NCBI RefSeq assembly: GCF_037975245.1
Contig: NC_092579.1
Location: 27,455,666-27,519,665, forward strand
Origin: Apostichopus japonicus
Taxonomy: Eukaryota; Echinodermata; Holothuroidea; Aspidochirotida; Stichopodidae
Length of the DNA stretch: 64,000 nucleotides
Reading direction: 5' to 3'
Shown: piece by piece, positions 28,501 to 41,800 of the stretch
How positions within the stretch are numbered: the stretch's first letter is position 1
How the letters are laid out: each line of letters starts with the position of its first letter
Program-made: the position numbers and the translations under genes
Notes under the pieces: model-generated
The model's database searches: none
What the model was told of the DNA's origin: nothing
Seen by the model: only the letters and a program-made list of their open reading frames with translations

Positions 28501-29786
28501 GAATCATCATTCCCGCAGGCTATATTTCCCTCTACGATAGGAAGAATTAGTCTAAATTGGCTCCGTATCCCTGGGAAACTGATCAATCCAGAGAGCAATC
28601 AAATCCCCATCACTCACAAGTAATATAAACAAAATTGATGATGGCAAAGAAATGGATAAAACGACCAAAAGAGAGAAAACTGCAGAGCATGTGGAATTGA
28701 CTATTAAAGTAAACTGTTTCTACATTTATAAGCATAACACATAGCAAAAAAAAAAAATAAAAAAATATATATTGTAAGCAATTTCAACACCACTGAACAT
28801 TCATATGACTTCTGGTCCATGACCACCCACAACCTCCCTCACCCCCCCCCCCCCTTCTCTCTCAGAAGTAATTACAAAATTGACAGCATATTCTGAGCAC
28901 TGGATCAAAATTGCAGACACCAAGAAGGGGAGAAAGCTTTAGAAACTCGAGGGGCAGAATATAAAACCCATCTAGAATAATGCTACCAATTTCAAAACTA
29001 CTGAATGTTGGTCTGACACCTGGCTCCCCCCCCTTTTCCCATCTCAGAAGTATAAACTTAATTGAAAGCACATTCTGAGCAGGCTAAAGACAACTGTCCA
29101 TGAAAGAGACATAAAATTCTTGAGATTGGGGAATGGACTCAGGATGCTGTTTCTGTCATTTTAAGCATATAAACAAAGCCCCACCACCTCCCCCACCCCC
29201 CTCAAGTTGAAATAAACCTTGAGATATTGTTAGCAATTTCAACACCATGCAGTGAACATCAGTCTGTGTTCTGGACCATGCCCCCCCCCCTCCCCCACCT
29301 CCGCATCTCAAACCAGAGTCATTTTCCCCAAATTAAGATAGTGATAACTTCTCTATAAGTATGGAGTATGATTGGCCTGATCCTAGAGATATCCCTATTT
29401 AATAATGAGACTGCAAAGTTGCAGACAGAAACATATTGTTTGTTTGTTGTAGTTTCACATTGAGTCAATAAAGTTCATTAGTATAGCCTCCCACTTCCAG
29501 GTAAGCCATGTTCATATATCTAATATATGTCTTTCAGTTGTGTCTTTGTACTATATCTTTCATCTGAAGTTAGGAACAAGATACAGAGATGCGGTTTTAC
29601 AAACCGAGTAGTGTGGAAATATTCATCGCTTGTCTGTAATTGTCCCAGTGTCTGGTAACAGAGTATCCATAGAAGAATACTACTAATTTTCAAGCAAGCT
29701 AGCCTTTTATTATAACTGCTGTTTGTACAAATTTTGTCTGTAATATATTTCTTGCACTATTCTGGTAGATGTTTGAGTGTATAATT

Positions 29787-29826
<40 letters not shown>

Positions 29827-32800
29827 TATCTGCATGTTAGACCAGCCAATGTTTGTTTCAATTCATGATACAATGGCTTCTTCCACATAAAGGGTCACCC
29901 ATATACACAAATAGCTTTGTACAGGTTATGTCTTTGTATGACTTTAACTGAAGTTATGATTTCGATAGAGGGCAATTTTTTAAGATTTATAACCAAGCAG
30001 TGCTTAATAGTGGTAATACTTTCTTTGTAAAGCGCCTTTAGCAGTGACTTTTGTTTACTGATTTGGCGCTATAAGTCTCATTTATTATTATTATTATTAT
30101 TTCATCTTAAAGTGATCAATTAATGTGGCTTTGTCTGACACCAGCATATACCTCAGAATAATGTCAGTAATTTCCAAGAAAATCGTCGATAAAGTGGTTA
30201 GTTTGTTACATTTGTCGTTACCTCTCTTAGAGCACATACGAGTCATGAAAGCAATTTCACATACACGACTGCATCTGAAAATGACACAGTGTTTGTTTCA
30301 TTTTATGCTACTATAGATAAAGTGTGCCCATAACTTTAATTTCACTATTTCTTGTCTTTGTACAACCATACCTAAAGTTATGAACAAGATATTTTCACAT
30401 TTTATAGTTGGCAGTGTATAATACTTTCATCTTCCCTGTCAACCTCACTTTTTTTGCCAGCTGAATATTGCATTGAAGAAGGCGACAACATTTGTAAAAG
30501 GTACTGACATCTTTATTTCTGAACTAATCATGTTTGTTGGTAATGTTTGTACTTTTACTCTTATAGCTGAATGAGTCATAAAATATCAAACCAGCTATAA
30601 CTGATAAGGAGCACAGACGATAATTTTTTTTTTTTTTAAATACAGTTAATGCTAAAAATGGCTTCCAGGTGAACGATTGTACATGTACATACTAAAGAAA
30701 TATGGTTGTTCCTTATATTGGATTTTTAATTACCTCTGGATCGACGCAAGGCGGCCTTCAAGGCTAAGGAGAGAGCATCAGATGATGATGATGATGATGA
30801 TGATGATGGGAAGATCAGCCTCATGCACAGAGTAGAGACGAAGCTGTCCACAGCCAAGCGCAACATGCTGATGAAGATGGAGCATAATTGGATGTGGATG
30901 AAACGAAAACAACAAAGAGAGAAGATAAATAATGTTAATTGAGAAGAAAGGTTCGTGGAATTGAAATGAAGATTGAAGCTGTGACTTGGCAATCTGAAAG
31001 GGCAAGACACTTGCAAGACCTAACTGTTTTCTACCGAGGTTTCCCCTTCTGTGAATTTGATTTTTTTCTCCTTGTTCTGGTTACATTTTATTTATTATCC
31101 TTTTCATTTTTGTTAGCCTTCTCTTTTTCTCTTAGTCACTAGCTTTGATAAACATTTTTTTTTTTATATATGTGTAATTATATGAGTTTCTCATCATTTT
31201 GTCATGTACTACTGTAAAGCATATGAAAAAATAAATTTGAATTGAATTGCATTTATAAAAATGCTGAGAGTTCAATTGTTATTTTTGGTTGGGTTGATTA
31301 TAAAGCTAGAAGGATGGTAGAAGTACAGGTTTGAATGACAGGGTGGGAAATGAGTACAGGGGGAGGGGGGGGGGTACAGTAACTCATATACAGTTATTCA
31401 TAATCGAGTGAACATGCAAGAAGGAAAGTGGAAAGGACACAATGACGTTCTTACCAGTCAGAGTAATACTTGCACTTAATCTCCATTGCCCAATGTATAA
31501 AGGATGAGGACACTATAAAAGAAAAAAATCTTTGATATTTGGTATTATTTATGGATTTGAAAGAATACTGTTGGCATGTCGTATCAAATAAGGAAAAAAA
31601 AATGCAGAAATTGTAAAAAAAAAAACGTATATTGGTCCAACTCTCAGCTTCATAGCTTCTTCCAATGTTGAAATATGAATTAATACAATGTATTTGTAAC
31701 AAGCCATGAAGATAGAAACTCTGCCAATGTTTTTCATGTAACTTGCTGTGTCACAGCAGACAATGTTTAGACCTCAGATCATTGGTAAACATTTTAATGT
31801 GATACACTAATGAGTGTGGACAATGTCTCTCTGTTTTTCCCTTCCCTCCCTTCCTTCCTCCCTCCCTCCCTCCACCCCTCCCTCCCAAACACTTCCTCTC
31901 CTTTCCCAATGTAAAGCTAGGATAGATGAATGGACAGACAGACATATACATATGCAAGGACTTTACCAAGCTTTTCGCTCAAGTCCAGTGTGACATCTAC
32001 ATCTAAGCAGTGACATAGTGTCCTCAAGAATGATCCAAATAGAGTTGAGGCTGCTTCTTTGAAAATTTCATAGTTTATCTGGAAAAATAATGAAAAACAG
32101 TCATATAACAGACAGACATTAGAAGAATAATATAAACTTGCCATTATGTTGATAATATATATTAATTACTGATGTAACACTATGTCATGCAGAAGGCATC
32201 AAAACAACTCCTGTCTGCATATAACAATTTAAAGGTATCAATAATTGAATTCCCATAATTTTACATTTTAATCATAAATTGCATCAAAACATTAATTATA
32301 GCTATGATAGAAGCAATTTTATCAAGTGTAGAATAAGGGATATTTGCAAAGTTTGAATCAGATAGACAGGGAATTAAAATAGAGAAATTAAGAGCTAATT
32401 AGATTTCCAGAAATTAGTTATAAATAAAACCAGAGAGACCCACTGAAACCTTTAGTCAGTTTCAAAGTAAGTGACCAATTGAAGAAAATTCAGCCGTGAT
32501 ATTACAATAATCTTTCGATATCACTTAGTTTCATTTGGGGCCACGATTAAAAAATGCAAAAAAGTGGAAGTATTTCATGATTTATCTCACAAAAAGAAAT
32601 GACAAGACACAAATATCTTGTACTGAATTAGATATGATGATGCATATTTCATTGGAAATTAGAATCAAACCCTGCTGGCCACTTTAAAAGCTGTGAATTG
32701 GATTTGCCATAAATATGTTCCATATGGTTCCATATTTAACCATTAAGGAAAAGACGGGGTGCCTGTTAACATAATCTGGCTATTTTTTCTCGATCTGACA

Positions 32801-35800
32801 AAATCATACCTGGTATCCTTTAATCTTGACAAGAAACTAGGTGAAGATTTGTAAACACAAAACTAAAATATTATTATCATAAATTACAATTTAGTTAATT
32901 TGGGATACAAAATTTTCTGCATTGGAATTAAATAGTTTGTATGTATTTTTATTTTAGATCCTCCTGCAAGCAGGAACTCGCGAAGAAGCCTCTTTACAAA
33001 TTTTACAAATCGTTTATTTTCTGGGCTGTAAAGTTGTTGTATGTCCATATCTATATCTTTGAAAGATGGACGGTTATCCAAATTGTGTATGAATCATTCC
33101 ATATCGTAAAAAGCTGGAAACTATAATGGATTAAATTTAGTCTCAGCAAAGATTAATAAGGTTTCTTCTCGTACCATTATCAAAGGAATGATCTCCCTGT
33201 CAAAGACTCCCAGCAGATGCTGGATGAAGGATGAGAGACTGTTACCATGGTTACTGTCGCCAATGGAGCCCTCTCTGGAAGGGGCAGTAAATTGGCTCTC
33301 ATCATAAAGAACCAGATCTTCGTTGCTCACTGTCGATAAACTGTAACAGAGAAGTACAAGAAAATGATAAATTTCTTATATGTAGGAAAAAAGCCGAAAT
33401 TTTGCAATACATAATAGCCCATGGGGACTTGTACAAGCCCCCAGTACGGCGCCACTGACATTTTGTATCAAAAATGTACACTGACTGAATGTAATAGCAA
33501 TTATTTATTTTTGTGTTGTGTAGCTATGAGAGACGAAATGTACATGTTTTCCACCCGCATCATTCTCGATAATTAAATTTTTTCATCACTTTGCAATAAC
33601 TGCTTGAAACCGGGCACAGTTCAAAATGATACTGATTTATGCATTGAGGCAGGCACTTAAATTTCAAAATATCATAACGAAAAAGATGAAGATATATATG
33701 GTAATTTATTACTTTACATTTTGCTAATATGGGCTTTAAAAAATAAAAATAAATTGTTATCAACTAATCTGTTATGCATATATGCAATAATATTTAGCTA
33801 TGAATAGTTTTGATATCTAAGAAGCCTTTTTTTTTTTTTTTTACAAAATTTATGAAAAACGAGAGATAAATGTTGATGCTTTGCTTACAATCTATTTACG
33901 GGATGAATAAAATGCAGTTCTTTAGTCAAGTCCCGCATGTGACGTTGTTAAAAATCCATTGTTGACAAATAGTAAAAAGAAAGGGGTGGTTTGACCCCCT
34001 CCCCCTTTCTTGAGTTCTTAAGTTGAGATGTGAGGGTGACATTGGTCTGCTCGTCTTACTTCATAATTTCAGTCACACTTTTGCAAATCCTTTTCCGATT
34101 GCATTATCCGTCTCCGGTTAAGATTTTTCAGTCATCTCCACAAAGACAGTGTGCCTCCTCCTCCTCTCACCCCTCGCCACCCCCCCTCCTCCATCTGCCC
34201 CTTCTAGACTATGTTATACTAATAATTCTTTCAATACCTGAAAACACTCTCTAAGAGTTGGACGGCATTCAGTATAGCCTCCTCTTGCTTTGCTACTTTT
34301 GCGTTGTTGGGTTGTTGTGAGTCGTCGACTCTCTGCGTGATCGTCAGGTGTCGTTTCGTACCTCTCACGAGGGGTCTTGGGAACTGGTTGAGCACTTTAA
34401 CCACTGCAGTGATAGGTAACTGGAGATCGGAGAAGTTCACTGGAGCGGGTAAATAGTCCTTTCTATGGAAGCAGGAAAAGATTTGTGTGTCCGCAACTTC
34501 ACATTTTGAGTACTATCAATTTTGCGGGTATATTTAGTTGAGGGTTTTCCCTCAAGGTATAGAAAAATGCAACAATTGCAATCCAATGTCATGATCTGAC
34601 ATAGAAAAACTGGCTGTGAACACTAAATTATAGTGATAAATAAAAGTTCTTCTGCCTATTTAACATAGCATTTTGATCTAATTTATTGTGAGGATGATTG
34701 ACAATCGGATGATTAACAAAATTTTCCAGCCACCCATGCTCCCAGACCCCCCCGTCCCCCCTCCCCCAGTGTCACAAACTGCCTCTCACACAAGAAATCC
34801 CAGGGGAAATCCTGTAGTTCTTTAAAATCTTAAAATAAGGGGTTAATCAACGGTATAGCGTGCGTTACTCACAGGATTAATGCACGATCGGGGGATAATG
34901 CAAGCGATGCACGAGGACGGAGCCCGAGTGCATCCAGCGATGGCATTAACACCCGGAGTGCATTAATCATGTGAGTAACGCACGCTAGACCGTTGATTAA
35001 CCCCGTTCATTCATACACTACCATTTGTGTGGGGGAAAAATCATAAAACAAAACATTTTTGGTTACATATAACCAAAGATTTATTAAAGTGATGCCTCGT
35101 AATTTTACCGTGCGTTACTCACAGGATTAACCACGGTCAGCTGACCTGAATGGACCAATAGGATTTAGGAATCTTTACTAAGTATGAATGAACATTGAAT
35201 ATACTATAGGTTAATTTCTGTGTACAAAGACAGCTTTTGTACTTTGGCGTCAATTTGTCTTTTCCTTTCTATGGTCATATTATTTATAATAATTATTTAT
35301 TTATTATAATAATGCACTGGTATTAAATCAACTGAACGCTTCGATAAGAGGAAAAGCATCATGCAAGGAAACTGACCCAATTTATGAAAGCTATGAGGTC
35401 AAATTGAGGGTAATGGGGATGAGGAACCGTGGCTTCAGATAGGGATATGGGTACTTTCAAGTAAGGAAGACAGAACAGGGTCTGGTTGTATCTATGTATG
35501 TATGTATTTTAGATCCTCCTGCAAGCAGGAACTTGCAAGCTGACCGAAGTCAGTCTCTTAGATTCATATTTTAACGTCCATGATTATGAATTGTCAATTG
35601 TCAACAACTCTGTAACTGGACGACATAAACATTAATCTTGGAGTGACTCGAACCGGGGACCTTATGATTGAAAGGCACCGGCGTTACCCACTGAGCTAAT
35701 GCTCCCTAGTTTACTCAGGTAATAGTCAGCTGGAATTGCCTTGTAAAAGTTAACAAAACAAGACATTTTGATGTACAAGTAAATTCACTCTATTGCATCC

Positions 35801-38800
35801 AAGCAGCTCTTTGCATAACTTGATACTTGTACAATTTACTGTTGTTTGATACTACAGTACTGTAGGCTTAGTAATGCAGTTCATTACCATGAATGGTCAA
35901 GTTCATATTAGAAAAAGAGAAAAAAAAGCATGAAACGTTCTTTGACTTTTAGATGTGAGGAATTTAAGCTTACATTAATTTTAGAGTATAAAGGTAACCA
36001 AATAAGGAAGGTCTGTACATAATGCACAAAAAAAAACATTAAAATGTTGGTTATATTGGTTTGAACAACCAATTTTAGATACAATAAAGACTGGATGAGT
36101 TTGGTAAAGACTTTTGTATTTTGGAAAATGACATGGCATTAAAAATGCAACAAGGTTGTTTAGTTCTCTAACCTGAATAAGTGACGGAGGCACTTCATGC
36201 CGAGAATGAGAACCTTGGAATCAGCAATTTGCATACAATGAGTCAATAGGGCTGAGGCATGTTTAAACATGTCTACCCCACTCATGAGTTTCTGATCTGT
36301 TGGATGTCTGCAAATATGAAATAGGAAGAAATGGAACAATTTTGACTCCTTTTCAGTTTGTACGAAGGGTAGTTTTGATGTAACTGCCATCTATCTATCC
36401 TTAGTACCAATTGTACTTTTGTCTACATGTATACAGGAATGCCCTTGGATATCCTGTTGTGCCCAATCCTACCATCTCTTCCTGTTCTCTGTAGGTGGAA
36501 CGTACCCAGTGTCCTACTTAATTTTCAGCCTTCCTAGTACAAATGACTTACAAGTTTAATAACTCAGGCTAAAGAATGAAAGTGTGAACTACACGAATGA
36601 AGTTTAATTGTTAGAAATGATAGCACCATTTTTCCATGTAAGCCTTTTTACACAAACCAAAACAAATTTCTCAAAGAGAAGGGGACATCTCTCCCCAGGA
36701 TGGACATCAGCAGTCATTTATAACTCCCCCTCCCCCAACCCCACAAAAGAAAACAAAGTGCAAAGTTTCTTCTGAATTGTATCCAACCTAGGCCACTCAA
36801 CTGCTATCTAAGGTTTTTTTTGTAGTCAGTGCATATATTTTTGAGAATTATTTTCTGTTCGAGATTTACGGTCAGACTTGCTTATCAGAAAACTACTCAG
36901 CTACAGAAAGTCATCTTCCACTCCCAGAGCTGATTTATTAAAAATATGTTTTGATGAGGGAGTCCACCAATTTTTAAACTACCCTCTTTTTGGGGATTAC
37001 AGTGACAATCTCGAGTCATTCATGCCAATTAATACGACCTGACATAGACAAGCTAGCTATAGTGATCAAAATCCAGCATCTATCACTTCTAACCTTTATC
37101 TAGCTTTATATCAGAACAACTTTTTGTCATTTTTTTCTTCTCTCTTGAGCTTTACACTGAGCCTTGCTCATCAGAAATTATTCAACCACGGATGTCAAGT
37201 CCCAGTGCATAAAAGGACTGAGTTATTAAAATCTGTTTGACAAGGGAGTCTAAATACCTTTCTATTATCCTGATCTAGGGATTACCAGAGAATGACATTA
37301 CTTCTCAACTCCTTCATGCCAATTAAAAGGAACCGAGAAAACCAGCAAGACGATGGTAACAATAAAGAATTTAAAAAACAACATAGGACACTCAAAGATT
37401 ATCTAGGTTTATATCAGTGAACTTTTCTTTCGATATTTTACAGGCACCCCTTGGCTCTTCAGAAATTAATTGACTACCGAAGGCATGTTCCATTCTTAGT
37501 CCCAGTGCATGAAAAGAACTGATTTGTTGAAATTCTGACTGATGAGGCATCCACTTATCATTTAATAAACATCTTCTCTGGGAATCACGGAGAGTGACAG
37601 GACACCTCAACTCATTCCTGCCAATTAACAGAACTGACATATACAAGCAACCTCGCAATCAAGTAAAACAAAGAAACGAGCAGCACGACCAATCTGTTTT
37701 GATGTCATAATCACAACCATCCATTCTCTGGTGGTGATAGGTATGAATACATACGAACGGCTTAATGTCATATGCGCACATTAATACATGTGACATACGC
37801 ACATTAAAGGAGCCTTACTTTGGACGGAGCTTGACAAGAAGGTTTCCACTGCTTTTGTGCAAGAAGTTAATATTCACACCAGATATTCTGAAAACTTTCC
37901 ATTTCAGCACGGAACTTTTACCAAGGTATTAGACAAAAGTTGTTGCTAATAGTTTACATTTAATTTCTGCATAGCATTATCCAGATAGTGATAGTTGATC
38001 TCGTGAATTTTTATCGTAAGTGAACTACAACAGGGTTTTCCCCTGGTATTCCTTTTGTGAGGTGGCCACCTCTCTTTATTTTGCGACCGCCTTGCAAAAA
38101 TGTTACCAACATCGCGGCCTCTCTGTTTCAGAGTCGGAATAATAAAATCCAATGACTGCAATCCAACATTTTTAACCCATGCCATATCATTTGATATTGA
38201 AAACTTGGCTGTGAACATTCAATTTTATAGCAACAAATAAAAGTTCTTCTGCCCATTTAACAAAGCATTTTTATCTAATTTATTGTCAGGATGATATACA
38301 TTAGGATGTTTAACAAACTTCTCCGGGCAACCATGCCCTGTCTCCCCCCCCCCCCCCCAGGTATGTTCACACCCCCCAGTGTCACAAACCAGACACCACC
38401 TCTCACAGGAAATCCTGCAACTATATTCTTTCTTTATTTTTTATACAAAAAGTGTCAATGTTTGTGATTTGCAAGGAGGAGATTGGAACTGAATGCACTT
38501 AGGATAGGTTCCTATTTCAGACTTTCATTAGTCCAAACATAAATTTACCGCTTGAACCATCCCTTCAAGGGTTCAGCTAATTTACAGGACTAACAATTTT
38601 CTGTATGATATAAACTCACTTTTCAAGTACCACACACAGTAACTGTAATCTGTGGAAGTATAAAGAAAAAATAAAGACATACATATGAGGCTTAGTATAC
38701 ACTGATCTGCTTGAAAAGGCAACATATAAATTAACTTTGCTTCCAAATGTTGCCAAGCAATCAATATTAGCAAAATGCTGTACTACCCCAAAAAAATCAA

Positions 38801-41800
38801 TCAATTTGTAACTGGCAGGCATTTTTAATATGACTCAAGCATAGTCAGTTAATAACAAAAATTCTGACGAGATAATAAACTGAACTGAACATTGGGACTT
38901 ATAGTTCTTTTGCCACAAAAGGAGTTTTTGTTCCTCAAGATTTTATATATATTAAATATTTATTCATATTTTCACCAAGACTGGGTTGATAAGAAATAAA
39001 TGTTTCCTGCATGCATATAAATGTATATTATTAAATATGGTTTATAGTTAGCTATGCTCAATTATATTGACTGAATCAACACCAAGGATGCTGTAACACT
39101 CATTTCTGGCCCATATAAGTCATTCCATAGCAGTCTTTCAAGCTTATTTCTTCATTCATTCTGTTGGTGCTGGTCAAATCCCACTGCCCTCTTCATAATC
39201 CCACTCCTTTTCCCCTACTTCATCCTCCCTCAGTCTGCCCTACTTTCACCCCTTCACCTCCCTTCTCTTCCCTCTCTCCTCCCTTGCCATTCCTTCTAGG
39301 CTCATCCTCTCCCTCTCCCTACTCAGTCCATTATGTGTTCTCTTCTCCCCCCCCCCCTTACTCTCTCATCTACTCCCTCTAGGCCTCACCCTGCCCTTCA
39401 AAAACTTCAAACCTGCAGAAACTGCAATCTTGCATTTGGGGAAATCATTAAGCCATCCAAATGATTACCAAAAGGGAAAATGCATCCTGATTGCTGGCAG
39501 TTAATATGCTTGTTAAACATAAACGTTCACTTCAAATCATATTGTGAAACTAACACACTGGTTGCCCATATGATAAACGATATACTTCTACCTCCCCCTC
39601 TCCCCCACCCTCACCCTTATAGTGGCAATTATCAATATGATTACAGATATGAAGCTAGCTCAATGGATACAAGGGCTGACTAATAAGACAATTGAAGCTC
39701 TAATGTGTGCAAGTCTGGTTTAGGGTTAAAACCTTGACTTTCCCTCCCTTGGATAGACATTAGGTGCCATGAATTGCTGGGAGAGTCAATGATTATTGTT
39801 CTGAGGGAACAAGAAGTGAAATATAAAACACTGGGTGCAGACAGGTCACTTGCCTCTGCTGCCTAATTATATTTCATTGAAAGGGTTTCGAAGTAACTTT
39901 CTCTCAGCAAATTTGCAAAAATATTATCATAATTCACAGAGAGGGATATTCAATTAATCTTGCGGAAATTGCATCAACCAGAGACGAAATCGTCAAACAA
40001 ATTGATTAATAATTATAAAGAGAACTATACTCTGAATCATGCATATGGATGTTCAAAATTCTAGTAAAAGTCAGTGATTATTGAAAAAAAAATTAAAACA
40101 ACATCAACTTTTTGTAAAATTGTCTCCTTCCCAAACATTACTTCTCTTTTCTTACATTTTATTCAGGTTTGGTATGAAACAACTACCACTTACCCATAAT
40201 GCAGAGAATCAAAATAGCTCATGGCCAGACACTGCTCGGCAGATCTCAGGATGGAGTCGATGCCAAGGACACTGTGACACTTCGAGAAGAATGTCTCACT
40301 CTCAGTCAACAGGAGAAGGCTACAAAATATGGAACTGAAATGTAGAACGGGAAAAAGAATAAAAGGAAAAATACACACAGAGAGACAAGAAGGTAAAAAT
40401 GAAGTAACTTCAGATACAATGTATATTAAATGTGGCTTTGCACCTTGGTCAACAATTTGACTAAACTCAAATTACACAACTTAATTACATGAATTCATAA
40501 CTTAATTGCATAAATTGATCTATATTCATATTGACAAGCTAAGTCAATATAAAAACTTGCATGTGAACAGGTTGAAGTTTCAATTCAATTCTTGATAATC
40601 TGTCTGTTTATGAATATACTGCTCAATAAAACAGGGATTAAATTGTCCACAACTGTTTGTAACAATACATGTTGAGGCTTAAAAATCTACCTCCTTCCTA
40701 TACAGTTTACTTTAACACTGTAGCCCCCCATGTTAATCCACTTTTCAAATCCCGAAAACCCCACTTTGCTTTAGACGGCCAGTGGCTTGACCCATGACCT
40801 CCCAGATGCTACTTATCGCATTTCACTTTTAATGTCGCTGCATTTATCCATCTGTTTGAATATATAGCACAGGTATCCCTATGTGATGTAATCTTAGTCA
40901 TAAAATGCATCCAGTTACTTTAACTATATTATCTGTCATCGATAATTATGAATCAAAATAAATGCAGGTACCATGGTTACACCAGATATTAACAAACGGC
41001 GATGACACATAGGATTAATCATACCAACCCAGCTGAGATGATACAAAAATGTGAACGACAGAAGATGATTAGTATTTTTAAAGCAGCTTTTTGTGGCGCG
41101 TTTGATCATTTTTAAAAGTTTATTAGTCAACACTTAAACCCCAGAAGAGTGCAGTTTATTAGCTTAGAGTTTACTGCCTGTGTTGACTCTAACAATACTA
41201 AAGACATGTGACAGAAAAACATTCTTGTATCACACTTGTACATAGTGTGAAACATAATGACGTGATGGAAACACATACTTATATCACATTTGTACATAGT
41301 GTGAAACATAAAGGCATGCTAGAAACACATTCTTGTATCACACTTGTACATAGTGTGAAACATACCTAAGACAATTATTCAGGGGGAATGCTGCACATTT
41401 CAGCCGACTTCAAAATCATCGAAGGATATACTTGATAAGTTTGTCATAGCAATGAAGGTTCCTAGTCGCTGCTAACTCTGTGGTATCTGAGTGACCGATT
41501 TGTTATACAAGCCCCTGGATAGATACTTGACCTGACTTAATACCAATAAAGGAACTAAGATATTTGGTTGGGCTGGTGACAAATGAATCACTGTTATCTT
41601 CCAAAACAACTTAAGTTGCTACATATAACCCTTATACTTGCAAAATATTAATGAGCTGACAACCATTTACTTTGGATCTTGCTTGTTCCCATATCTTTTG
41701 TTTCTAATCCTCTAGTTCAATGGCACTCACAACAAGATGAGGAAACTTCTGGAGTAAAATTTGATGACTTAATTAACCTTAAGAGCTGCTTCTATGGTCC

